Positions 1 through 7,845 of a stretch of DNA of 9,438 nucleotides are shown here, piece after piece. The DNA is from Bacteroidales bacterium (lineage in GTDB: Bacteria > Bacteroidota > Bacteroidia > Bacteroidales > JAOZMU01): contig JAOZMU010000093.1 in the NCBI GenBank assembly GCA_029934165.1, forward strand, positions 1 to 9,438, given 5' to 3'. Both the position numbers and the translations under genes were made by a program. The notes under the pieces were generated by a model. The model saw only the letters and a list, made by a program, of their open reading frames with translations. It was not told the DNA's origin and made no database searches. Position 1 is the stretch's first letter. Each line of letters starts with the position of its first letter.

Positions 1-16
1 TTTGCCGAAATTTTTG
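1..16 (+). other. Partial spacer at left edge (spacer 0)
   Basis: These 16 bases precede the first repeat and are the 3' end of a spacer cut by the window edge. They begin TTTGCCGA, the same 8 bases that end spacer 104 (7622-7629). That could be an overlapping protospacer, but 8 bases are too few to trust without the missing part. Confidence 0.9.
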
Positions 17-53
17 GTTTGAGTCAGCTATCCATTAAAACAAGGATTGAAAC
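17..53 (+). repeat. CRISPR direct repeat, first complete copy (37 bp)
   Basis: This is the reference copy of the repeat. It starts GTTTGAGTCAGC, has the core TATCCATTAAAACAAGG and ends ATTGAAAC. GC content is 13 of 37. The only obvious internal pairing is ATCC (repeat bases 14-17) with GGAT (bases 28-31) around an A-rich loop, a weak 4-bp stem typical of poorly structured I-B/III repeats. Cas6 cleavage would be expected after base 29, leaving AUUGAAAC as the 5' handle and the other 29 bases as the 3' tag of the preceding crRNA. From memory, the last 24 bases match or nearly match Methanosarcina I-B/III repeats, while the first 13 differ. That link should be checked against a repeat database. 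Confidence 0.97.
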
Positions 54-137
54 CCATCTTCATACCTCCCTGGAGACGGTGTGTCGTCTGTTTGAGTCAG
101 CTATCCATTAAAACAAGGATTGAAACTCAGTTGCACT

Positions 138-156
138 CCCAGACCGGGAGTCTGGG
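138..156 (+). other. Inverted repeat in spacer 2
   Basis: CCCAGAC (138-144) pairs with GTCTGGG (150-156) around the 5-nt loop CGGGA, a perfect 7-bp GC-rich stem within a 38-nt spacer. A competing pairing, ACTCCC with GGGAGT, overlaps it. Confidence 0.6.
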
Positions 157-420
157 TGAAACGGGTTTGAGTCAGCTATCCATTAAAACAAGGATTGAAA
201 CTTTGCTGATAACCGGAATAAATTTGAAGGGGAGTGCGTTTGAGTCAGCTATCCATTAAAACAAGGATTGAAACATTTCGGCCTGCCGGTCTGCACTGGC
301 GGAGCCACGGTGTTTGAGTCAGCTATCCATTAAAACAAGGATTGAAACTAATAATCTTGTAACAAAAGATTTAGGTATAACAGGTTTGAGTCAGCTATCC
401 ATTAAAACAAGGATTGAAAC

Positions 421-456
421 AAAAGACTTTTCTTGACTTCAGTCTTCGAAGGCTGA
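421..456 (+). other. Spacer 6, diverged homologue of spacer 16
   Basis: This 36-nt spacer aligns without gaps to spacer 16 (1148-1183), with 29 of 36 bases identical and both ends in register. The shared core is TTTCTTGACTTCA followed after two bases by CTTCGAAGG. Differences fall at spacer positions 3, 6, 8, 22, 23, 33 and 35. In frame 1 the two read KRLFLTSVFEG-stop and KRPFLTSTFEGS, with three silent third-base changes. On the reverse strand, frame 2 reads QPSKTEVKKSL and DPSKVEVKKGL with no stop. Either way the targets look like alleles of one sequence cut at the same position. Confidence 0.85.
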
Positions 457-1147
457 GTTTGAGTCAGCTATCCATTAAAACAAGGATTGAAACGCAAGAA
501 AAAATCTCAGAAGGCACTCCGGAAATATGAGTTTGAGTCAGCTATCCATTAAAACAAGGATTGAAACCGATGGCCGCTGTCAGTTGCAGCCCGGCTGACT
601 CGTTTGAGTCAGCTATCCATTAAAACAAGGATTGAAACAACAGCCCCCGGAGTCCTGTCTGATCAAAATCAGAGTTTGAGTCAGCTATCCATTAAAACAA
701 GGATTGAAACTAAGGAATCCCGCATGAGGAGAATTCGGATTCAAAGGTTTGAGTCAGCTATCCATTAAAACAAGGATTGAAACCAGAGAGAGGCATCGTC
801 AGTGCGGCCCTCATTGCCGTTTGAGTCAGCTATCCATTAAAACAAGGATTGAAACTCCTTTCTACAAAAAATAACCCTGAACAATGGCACAGTTTGAGTC
901 AGCTATCCATTAAAACAAGGATTGAAACAGAAAAAACCTGTTTTTCCATAGCTGGAAAGCAATTGTTTGAGTCAGCTATCCATTAAAACAAGGATTGAAA
1001 CTATGACAAAAACATCAACAACTTCGTCTCCTGTAGAGGTTTGAGTCAGCTATCCATTAAAACAAGGATTGAAACATGTTACCATTTATGTCACCCCACA
1101 TTCTGTAATAGTTTGAGTCAGCTATCCATTAAAACAAGGATTGAAAC

Positions 1148-1183
1148 AAGAGGCCTTTCTTGACTTCAACCTTCGAAGGATCA
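1148..1183 (+). other. Spacer 16, diverged homologue of spacer 6
   Basis: This is the partner of spacer 6 (421-456), ten units further from the presumed leader and so presumably acquired earlier. It has the same length, start point and orientation, with 7 mismatches over 36 nt. An identical start in two diverged alleles implies a conserved PAM and precise selection of the same site twice. Confidence 0.85.
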
Positions 1184-1588
1184 GTTTGAGTCAGCTATCC
1201 ATTAAAACAAGGATTGAAACATTGTGGCAGGGACTGCTCTTACCGGCGGAGGCAGGTTTGAGTCAGCTATCCATTAAAACAAGGATTGAAACATATTTAG
1301 AGTGAGCTTTCCATTTAGTTGGTCCTCCCGTTTGAGTCAGCTATCCATTAAAACAAGGATTGAAACACAACTGACGACGCGGCCGCAACAGGGAGCGTGT
1401 CCGTGTTTGAGTCAGCTATCCATTAAAACAAGGATTGAAACAGTCAGATGTTTTACATTCAGTCGATACCTCAAATCGGTTTGAGTCAGCTATCCATTAA
1501 AACAAGGATTGAAACATCGCCTCGCCAAAGGACACGCTGTAATTTGCGGTGGTTTGAGTCAGCTATCCATTAAAACAAGGATTGAAAC

Positions 1589-1624
1589 CAGGTAACTCCC
1601 CTTGTCTTCAGGGGAGTATTTGTT
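1589..1624 (+). other. Spacer 22, terminator-like hairpin
   Basis: ACTCCCCT (1595-1602) and AGGGGAGT (1610-1617) form a perfect 8-bp stem with a 7-nt loop. ATTTGTT and the GTTT of the next repeat follow, giving a moderately T-rich tail. This resembles an intrinsic terminator captured from an invader. Whether it slows transcription through the array cannot be told from sequence; the tail is interrupted by Gs, so strong termination is doubtful. Confidence 0.6.
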
Positions 1625-2615
1625 GTTTGAGTCAGCTATCCATTAAAACAAGGATTGAAACCCCGTCCTTTGTGCTGGCGGATGGCAAGCCAGCGGTGCG
1701 TTTGAGTCAGCTATCCATTAAAACAAGGATTGAAACCACCTGGGTGAAGTAACTGAGAACGGAGCATTATATAGTTTGAGTCAGCTATCCATTAAAACAA
1801 GGATTGAAACAAATGTTCTCCAGTAATTTCAACCTCGTTAATAAAAGTTTGAGTCAGCTATCCATTAAAACAAGGATTGAAACTACTTCCTCTTTCAGCG
1901 GCGGGGATCTGCTCTGTATGTTTGAGTCAGCTATCCATTAAAACAAGGATTGAAACTCCAAACTCCGGCGAGGCTGGCCATGGGTCCGAGTGTTTGAGTC
2001 AGCTATCCATTAAAACAAGGATTGAAACAATACGTAAGCATGAACGATAAAAAGAACAGAAAATAGTTTGAGTCAGCTATCCATTAAAACAAGGATTGAA
2101 ACAAAATTGTTCCTAAACCGCCCGCCCGTCTGCGGGGTGTTTGAGTCAGCTATCCATTAAAACAAGGATTGAAACTAGAAGGAAGTTTGCCATCTTACAG
2201 ATCAACAAAAGAGGTTTGAGTCAGCTATCCATTAAAACAAGGATTGAAACAACACGACGTGAAAGAAGACGGGCAATACCTCGCAGTTTGAGTCAGCTAT
2301 CCATTAAAACAAGGATTGAAACAGCAGGGTTTCCCGTTGTCAATGCCAGTTCCTTGGCGTTTGAGTCAGCTATCCATTAAAACAAGGATTGAAACGCATA
2401 AGCTGTGTCGTGATTATGATCTCCGGCAGCGGGTTTGAGTCAGCTATCCATTAAAACAAGGATTGAAACCCCAGGTGTAAATCAGGGCGATTCCTTATTT
2501 TAAGGAGTTTGAGTCAGCTATCCATTAAAACAAGGATTGAAACAAGAACTCTGGAACTAAAGCAGGTATCAGAAGCAAGTTTGAGTCAGCTATCCATTAA
2601 AACAAGGATTGAAAC

Positions 2616-2658
2616 AAACGGAAGTTCCGCTGTCGTCTGTCAGTTGTTCGGGACTGGT
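2616..2658 (+). other. Spacer 36, length outlier (43 nt)
   Basis: This spacer is 43 nt, against 34-38 nt for 126 of the other 127. It begins AAAC, repeating the last four bases of the preceding repeat, and has a short dyad CGGAAGTTCCG (2619-2629). It holds no trace of a decayed repeat, so it looks like a genuinely long integration. Confidence 0.85.
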
Positions 2659-3071
2659 GTTTGAGTCAGCTATCCATTAAAACAAGGATTGAAACTTTTA
2701 TGATCCTGCCATTTGTTTTCAAGATCTATTCGGTTTGAGTCAGCTATCCATTAAAACAAGGATTGAAACGCCGGCTTCCCTTCCCTTGGTTGCGGTTCAG
2801 GGTCCGTTTGAGTCAGCTATCCATTAAAACAAGGATTGAAACTATAATTCTGGAATGTGCTTGCGGCTATGCCAGCATGTTTGAGTCAGCTATCCATTAA
2901 AACAAGGATTGAAACTTCTAGCATTTAATATTATAACTAGTCCTTGTCTAGGTTTGAGTCAGCTATCCATTAAAACAAGGATTGAAACTGAAAGTCAGTC
3001 GTTACAAAGCTGTCATGTCGCCGGTTTGAGTCAGCTATCCATTAAAACAAGGATTGAAACTTTCATGTAAA

Positions 3072-3093
3072 AAGGATAGAGGAGACTATCCTT
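3072..3093 (+). other. Inverted repeat in spacer 42
   Basis: AAGGATAG (3072-3079) pairs with CTATCCTT (3086-3093) around AGGAGA, a perfect 8-bp stem with a 6-nt loop inside a 36-nt spacer. The captured source is probably a structured intergenic or operator region of a mobile element. Confidence 0.6.
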
Positions 3094-3571
3094 GCTGTTT
3101 GAGTCAGCTATCCATTAAAACAAGGATTGAAACTTTTCGCCTGATCATCATCCTGAGTGGATGAGTTGTTTGAGTCAGCTATCCATTAAAACAAGGATTG
3201 AAACTCCAGATGGATGGGAAAAGTCCCACAGGGCTATAAAAGTTTGAGTCAGCTATCCATTAAAACAAGGATTGAAACATGATAATGGAAAAGATCTGAG
3301 TGTTGATGGTAACAGTTTGAGTCAGCTATCCATTAAAACAAGGATTGAAACTAAAAACGCATCCCAAGCAGACTTAGTTAATGTCGCGTTTGAGTCAGCT
3401 ATCCATTAAAACAAGGATTGAAACATTTAGGAATGAGCATATACGGTGCCTGGCGGATTGTTTGAGTCAGCTATCCATTAAAACAAGGATTGAAACTTAT
3501 TCATATTTTACATAATCTCCTTTTATTCAGAGTTTGAGTCAGCTATCCATTAAAACAAGGATTGAAACTTA

Positions 3572-3590
3572 CCTGGTCTACCTGACCAGG
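3572..3590 (+). other. Inverted repeat in spacer 49
   Basis: CCTGGTC (3572-3578) and GACCAGG (3584-3590) form a perfect 7-bp stem around the 5-nt loop TACCT. Confidence 0.6.
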
Positions 3591-3714
3591 ACCACAGGAG
3601 CTCAGTTTGAGTCAGCTATCCATTAAAACAAGGATTGAAACTGGCAGGAGGAACTTTAACTATAACTATTATAGTCAGTTTGAGTCAGCTATCCATTAAA
3701 ACAAGGATTGAAAC

Positions 3715-3739
3715 TTAATGAACATCTTCAACTCATTAA
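3715..3739 (+). other. Inverted repeat in spacer 51
   Basis: TTAATGA (3715-3721) and TCATTAA (3733-3739) are perfect 7-bp inverted arms separated by 11 nt. The arms extend one more pair (C3714-G3740) using the last base of the preceding repeat. Confidence 0.5.
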
Positions 3740-3934
3740 GAGTTGTTTCTGTTTGAGTCAGCTATCCATTAAAACAAGGATTGAAACTCACTTGCAAACT
3801 GGTAGCGGACAGGTGCAGTGATAGTTTGAGTCAGCTATCCATTAAAACAAGGATTGAAACTTCAGATGGATATAATGGTGATGGTATTTTCATACCCGTT
3901 TGAGTCAGCTATCCATTAAAACAAGGATTGAAAC

Positions 3935-3969
3935 AAAAGGAGACAGGAATGGAAAAAGTAGCAGTGGCG
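3935..3969 (+). other. Spacer 54, targets a ribosome-binding site and start codon (sense)
   Basis: This 35-nt spacer holds a Shine-Dalgarno GGAG (3939-3942), six bases, then ATG (3949-3951) and codons for MEKVAVA. Its bases 3946-3968 are the exact reverse complement of 7814-7836 in spacer 107 (23 nt). The two differ in the SD-to-ATG gap, where spacer 107 has two more bases, and at the last codon, GCG against GCA, which is silent. This fits two alleles of the same gene start on an invader genome, sampled on opposite strands. Confidence 0.8.
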
Positions 3970-4227
3970 GTTTGAGTCAGCTATCCATTAAAACAAGGAT
4001 TGAAACAAATACCTATATTGTCAATGACACTAAACTGACATTCGGTTTGAGTCAGCTATCCATTAAAACAAGGATTGAAACGCTCGTGTCAGACATCCAG
4101 TATTACATTCAGTGCGAGTTTGAGTCAGCTATCCATTAAAACAAGGATTGAAACCTGGGGAAGAGTCTGTCGATGAGTCTATTGAGGATTGTTTGAGTCA
4201 GCTATCCATTAAAACAAGGATTGAAAC

Positions 4228-4263
4228 TTGAAACCCATGACGACAGACTGATGGAGTACGACT
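4228..4263 (+). other. Spacer 58, begins with a copy of the repeat's last seven bases
   Basis: The spacer opens TTGAAAC (4228-4234), so the repeat's 3' end is doubled as TTGAAACTTGAAAC across the junction. The spacer is still 36 nt, so this looks like chance identity in the protospacer and not a slippage insertion. A slipped integration with compensating loss cannot be excluded. Confidence 0.6.
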
Positions 4264-4600
4264 GTTTGAGTCAGCTATCCATTAAAACAAGGATTGAAAC
4301 AATTTGCCGGTCAAATTGTTTCCCTTCTGAATTACTGTTTGAGTCAGCTATCCATTAAAACAAGGATTGAAACATTATACTGATCTTCATGTCGTATCGG
4401 CACCGGGTGGTTTGAGTCAGCTATCCATTAAAACAAGGATTGAAACGGTGAGAACAGTCCTTATACATGGGCAGACCATTAGTTTGAGTCAGCTATCCAT
4501 TAAAACAAGGATTGAAACAACGATATCTGCGACACAAAAACCCATTTCTATGAGTTTGAGTCAGCTATCCATTAAAACAAGGATTGAAACTTGTATCCTG

Positions 4601-4614
4601 TCACAAAATTGTGA
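4601..4614. other. Operator-like dyad in spacer 63
   Basis: TCACAA and TTGTGA flank a central AA. The 6-bp arms and close spacing resemble a repressor operator half-site pair. The source is presumably a regulatory region of the targeted element. Confidence 0.45.
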
Positions 4615-4735
4615 TCAGCTCCGGAGTTTGAGTCAGCTATCCATTAAAACAAGGATTGAAACCATTTACCCATTCTCAAAAGAACAGGATAAGGAACTGT
4701 TTGAGTCAGCTATCCATTAAAACAAGGATTGAAAC

Positions 4736-4771
4736 TCCCACTTTTCAGACGCACACTTCGCACGTCTTCCC
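4736..4771 (+). other. Spacer 65, duplicate of spacer 70 with one extra 3' base
   Basis: The first 35 bases (TCCCACTTTTC to GTCTTCC) are identical to all of spacer 70 (5105-5139). Spacer 65 carries one more C at its 3' end. A copy made by recombination between repeats would be exact, so the difference suggests two independent acquisitions at one site with one-base variation in trimming at the 3' end. A one-base slip in the C run after duplication is the alternative. Confidence 0.92.
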
Positions 4772-5104
4772 GTTTGAGTCAGCTATCCATTAAAACAAGG
4801 ATTGAAACTCTCTGCAAGCGCATGCCCGACACTGAGGAACCCTTTGTTTGAGTCAGCTATCCATTAAAACAAGGATTGAAACTCACTGTTTTTTGTGACG
4901 GCATTGCAGGTATTTTTTGCGTTTGAGTCAGCTATCCATTAAAACAAGGATTGAAACCCTTCATAAAGGCGTTACAGAGGGCTTCCCCCTGGAGGTTTGA
5001 GTCAGCTATCCATTAAAACAAGGATTGAAACTAGCCGGCGACAGTACTTGGTTCGGTTGGCATTGCTGTTTGAGTCAGCTATCCATTAAAACAAGGATTG
5101 AAAC

Positions 5105-5139
5105 TCCCACTTTTCAGACGCACACTTCGCACGTCTTCC
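5105..5139 (+). other. Spacer 70, duplicate of spacer 65
   Basis: This 35-nt spacer is identical to the first 35 bases of spacer 65 and lies five units from it. The intervening spacers 66-69 are unique, so a multi-unit block duplication is not seen: spacers 64 and 69, and 66 and 71, differ. Confidence 0.92.
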
Positions 5140-5405
5140 GTTTGAGTCAGCTATCCATTAAAACAAGGATTGAAACACGGCAGAATCAATTACAGCGGTA
5201 GCGATTGGATCAGTTTGAGTCAGCTATCCATTAAAACAAGGATTGAAACTACGTTTCTTTTTGGCCTGTCGGGTATAATCTCGGGTTTGAGTCAGCTATC
5301 CATTAAAACAAGGATTGAAACCCCTCGGCATGCCTGTCCATATTCGGGACTGTCCAGTTTGAGTCAGCTATCCATTAAAACAAGGATTGAAACCTGCCGG
5401 AGGCT

Positions 5406-5425
5406 CCTTCCCCTTCCCCTTCCCC
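5406..5425 (+). repeat. Short tandem repeat within spacer 74
   Basis: CCTTCC is repeated three times in a row (5406-5423) and continues with CC. It is a low-complexity polypyrimidine stretch inside one spacer. Such a target could match many unrelated sequences by chance. Confidence 0.8.
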
Positions 5426-5845
5426 TCAGGTTTGAGTCAGCTATCCATTAAAACAAGGATTGAAACCATCTGTCTGGCCGGATATTGGGCGCCTATCGTT
5501 CCGTTTGAGTCAGCTATCCATTAAAACAAGGATTGAAACTTTCTTGCCTGCAATGCGGCCCATATCTCCACTCCAAGTTTGAGTCAGCTATCCATTAAAA
5601 CAAGGATTGAAACGACCTGCATGTTATGCTATCCATGTTGGACTTTTTGGTTTGAGTCAGCTATCCATTAAAACAAGGATTGAAACAATATGTATTTTTT
5701 GCTTGACAAGTTATCCGAATGGGTTTGAGTCAGCTATCCATTAAAACAAGGATTGAAACTATCATAATGATAGAAATAACTGCTATTCTGATAATCGTTT
5801 GAGTCAGCTATCCATTAAAACAAGGATTGAAACTTAGTCGGAAGA

Positions 5846-5870
5846 ATCTGCGCGCCACTGGCGCGCAGAT
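5846..5870 (+). other. Perfect 12-bp hairpin in spacer 80
   Basis: ATCTGCGCGCCA (5846-5857) and TGGCGCGCAGAT (5859-5870) are perfect 12-bp inverted arms around a single base, and the structure abuts the next repeat. It fills 25 of the spacer's 37 nt, the strongest foldback in the window. In a crRNA it could mask most of the guide from its target, or act as a partial terminator in the precursor. It has no T tract. Confidence 0.85.
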
Positions 5871-6149
5871 GTTTGAGTCAGCTATCCATTAAAACAAGGA
5901 TTGAAACTATCGCGGTGTGATCCGGGTTGCGATGGCGTCCAAAGGTTTGAGTCAGCTATCCATTAAAACAAGGATTGAAACTACTGTTCGTCCACCTCCG
6001 CCTTGGTCGCAAAAGTGTGTTTGAGTCAGCTATCCATTAAAACAAGGATTGAAACCCCACTTTCCGCCGATGAACAAGAGGCCGGAAGGCTGTTTGAGTC
6101 AGCTATCCATTAAAACAAGGATTGAAACTGATTCGTTCGTTGGCAAACG

Positions 6150-6163
6150 TCCGCAATTGCGGA
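6150..6163. other. 14-bp perfect palindrome in spacer 84
   Basis: TCCGCAATTGCGGA reads the same on both strands and ends exactly at the next repeat. The crRNA's 3' spacer part would be self-complementary and could pair with itself or with a second copy. Confidence 0.7.
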
Positions 6164-6566
6164 GTTTGAGTCAGCTATCCATTAAAACAAGGATTGAAAC
6201 GCATGTTTTTCCATACAGTGATCATAATAATCACAGTTTGAGTCAGCTATCCATTAAAACAAGGATTGAAACTCCCTGACCCTTCGGACAAGGGGACGGA
6301 TTTGTGATTGTTTGAGTCAGCTATCCATTAAAACAAGGATTGAAACACAGAAGCTGGCCGACGTGCTGTAGCTGTGACGGCGTTTGAGTCAGCTATCCAT
6401 TAAAACAAGGATTGAAACAAGAATACATACTTGTCCACAGATAGAAAACTGTCAGTTTGAGTCAGCTATCCATTAAAACAAGGATTGAAACTTGATCTGG
6501 CATATGCTCAGGAAGTTCCGAACGTCCTCGTTTGAGTCAGCTATCCATTAAAACAAGGATTGAAAC

Positions 6567-6601
6567 TTTTTCGCTACTTCAACTTCCCCCCGATAGGTCA
6601 T
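6567..6601 (+). other. Spacer 90, overlaps spacer 103
   Basis: The last 20 bases (6582-6601, ACTTCCCCCCGATAGGTCAT) are the first 20 of spacer 103 (7520-7539). Both therefore come from one 51-nt protospacer region, same strand, offset by 15 nt. The bases just 5' of spacer 103 in that region are TTCA. Read on the reverse strand, the joined region has an open frame, GKYWNMTYRGEVEVAK, but another frame is open too, so coding is only suggested. Confidence 0.9.
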
Positions 6602-6786
6602 GTTTGAGTCAGCTATCCATTAAAACAAGGATTGAAACAGATAGAAATGCCTCGGATGTGGTTCTCCGATTGCCCGTTTGAGTCAGCTATCCATTAAAAC
6701 AAGGATTGAAACGCATAGCAGTCATATATCATCCCGGCTTCGCCGTTCCGTTTGAGTCAGCTATCCATTAAAACAAGGATTGAAAC

Positions 6787-6822
6787 GGGTCAAAGGCGTT
6801 CATTTCTTTTTCCGTCAATACC
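6787..6822 (+). other. Spacer 93, overlaps spacer 126
   Basis: The first 11 bases, GGGTCAAAGGC, are the last 11 of spacer 126 (9226-9236). The next three, GTT, also agree with the repeat that follows spacer 126. Joined, the two cover 60 nt of one target on the same strand. The 5' flank of spacer 93, read from spacer 126, is TTCG. Confidence 0.75.
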
Positions 6823-7295
6823 GTTTGAGTCAGCTATCCATTAAAACAAGGATTGAAACCTCGTATGAACCCACGCCCCCACGCACAGAAACAGCGTTTG
6901 AGTCAGCTATCCATTAAAACAAGGATTGAAACGCAGTCTTTGCGCCTACTCTGCTCAGAGCTTGAAGATCGTTTGAGTCAGCTATCCATTAAAACAAGGA
7001 TTGAAACTTTCCCGTTCCGCTTCATCAGCTTCCAGCATCTCCGTTTGAGTCAGCTATCCATTAAAACAAGGATTGAAACCGTTATGACAGCCAGGCTGGA
7101 GAAAGAACCGTGACTGTTTGAGTCAGCTATCCATTAAAACAAGGATTGAAACCAATATTAGAATGCCAGTAGAAGTCAGAGATTTTTGTTTGAGTCAGCT
7201 ATCCATTAAAACAAGGATTGAAACTAAGATGATTATAAAGAAAAATACTCCTTTCCCTGTTTGAGTCAGCTATCCATTAAAACAAGGATTGAAAC

Positions 7296-7336
7296 GCATA
7301 TGTCCTTACGACAAATATTTTGCCACAGGTGGGGAT
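7296..7336 (+). other. Spacer 100, length outlier (41 nt)
   Basis: At 41 nt this is the second longest spacer in the window. It has no internal repeat remnant and no match to other spacers that I could find. Confidence 0.85.
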
Positions 7337-7519
7337 GTTTGAGTCAGCTATCCATTAAAACAAGGATTGAAACTTTTATACTCCTTTGGGGCCAGCAGAT
7401 CAGTGCCGGTTTGAGTCAGCTATCCATTAAAACAAGGATTGAAACCTCCAAGAATCACATCCCCGAGCCCATGTGGCCCCAGGTTTGAGTCAGCTATCCA
7501 TTAAAACAAGGATTGAAAC

Positions 7520-7555
7520 ACTTCCCCCCGATAGGTCATGTTCCAATATTTTCCG
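7520..7555 (+). other. Spacer 103, overlaps spacer 90
   Basis: This is the downstream member of the overlapping pair. Under the inferred array direction it is the older one, 13 units further from the leader. Its 5' flank, read from spacer 90, is TTCA, so the PAM-position trinucleotide would be TCA. Confidence 0.9.
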
Positions 7556-7811
7556 GTTTGAGTCAGCTATCCATTAAAACAAGGATTGAAACGAAAACTG
7601 CTCAGAGATTCCAGAGTTTCTTTTGCCGAGTTTGAGTCAGCTATCCATTAAAACAAGGATTGAAACTCCTGAAACAAACCGTATTCAGCCCGGAAAGCAA
7701 CTAGTTTGAGTCAGCTATCCATTAAAACAAGGATTGAAACCTGAGGATCCTATAGTTGAAGAGGATAACTTCGAGTTTGAGTCAGCTATCCATTAAAACA
7801 AGGATTGAAAC

Positions 7812-7845
7812 TTGCCACTGCTACTTTTTCCATTCCACTGACTCC
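7812..7845 (+). other. Spacer 107, opposite-strand partner of spacer 54
   Basis: Bases 7814-7836 are the exact reverse complement of 3946-3968. On the reverse strand the spacer reads GGAG, eight bases, ATG and codons for MEKVAVA, so it covers the same gene start as spacer 54 from the antisense side. The 2-nt length difference lies in the untranslated gap, and the one coding difference is a silent third base. Confidence 0.8.

Larger units (their letters stand above)
17..3204 (+). repeat. Repeat copies 1-44: start positions
   Basis: Each copy is 37 bp. Starts: 17, 90, 165, 238, 312, 384, 457, 531, 602, 674, 747, 819, 892, 965, 1039, 1111, 1184, 1256, 1330, 1405, 1479, 1552, 1625, 1700, 1774, 1847, 1920, 1992, 2066, 2139, 2214, 2286, 2359, 2433, 2507, 2579, 2659, 2733, 2806, 2879, 2952, 3024, 3097, 3168. 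Spacers 1-43 fill the gaps. All are 34-38 nt except spacer 36 (2616-2658, 43 nt). Confidence 0.96.
3242..6418 (+). repeat. Repeat copies 45-88: start positions
   Basis: Each copy is 37 bp. Starts: 3242, 3315, 3388, 3460, 3532, 3605, 3678, 3751, 3824, 3898, 3970, 4045, 4118, 4191, 4264, 4337, 4410, 4482, 4554, 4626, 4699, 4772, 4846, 4921, 4995, 5068, 5140, 5213, 5285, 5357, 5430, 5503, 5577, 5650, 5723, 5797, 5871, 5945, 6019, 6092, 6164, 6236, 6310, 6382. Every spacer in this block is 35-38 nt. I saw no base change in these repeats. Confidence 0.96.

Noticed and set aside
5274..5279. TATAAT in spacer 72, a possible -10 promoter box
   Set aside because: No acceptable -35 box lies about 17 bp upstream, and single hexamers are expected by chance in 9.4 kb.
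5628..5636. Spacer 77 contains GCTATCCAT and spacer 115 (8412-8420) contains ACAAGGATT, both also in the repeat
   Set aside because: Nine-base matches to a 37-bp repeat are plausible by chance across 4.6 kb of spacers, and both spacers have normal length, so they are not decayed repeats.
5703..5708. TTGACA in spacer 78, a possible -35 box
   Set aside because: The sequence about 17 bp downstream is the start of the next repeat and has no -10-like hexamer.
939..6215. Shared 12-mer TGTTTTTCCATA in spacers 13 (939-950) and 85 (6204-6215)
   Set aside because: A 12-base match among all spacer pairs is expected roughly 0.3-0.7 times by chance, the word is low complexity, and the flanks do not agree.
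1..7629. Partial spacer 0 and spacer 104 share TTTGCCGA and might overlap on one target
   Set aside because: Only eight bases agree and spacer 0 is truncated by the window, so it cannot be told from chance.
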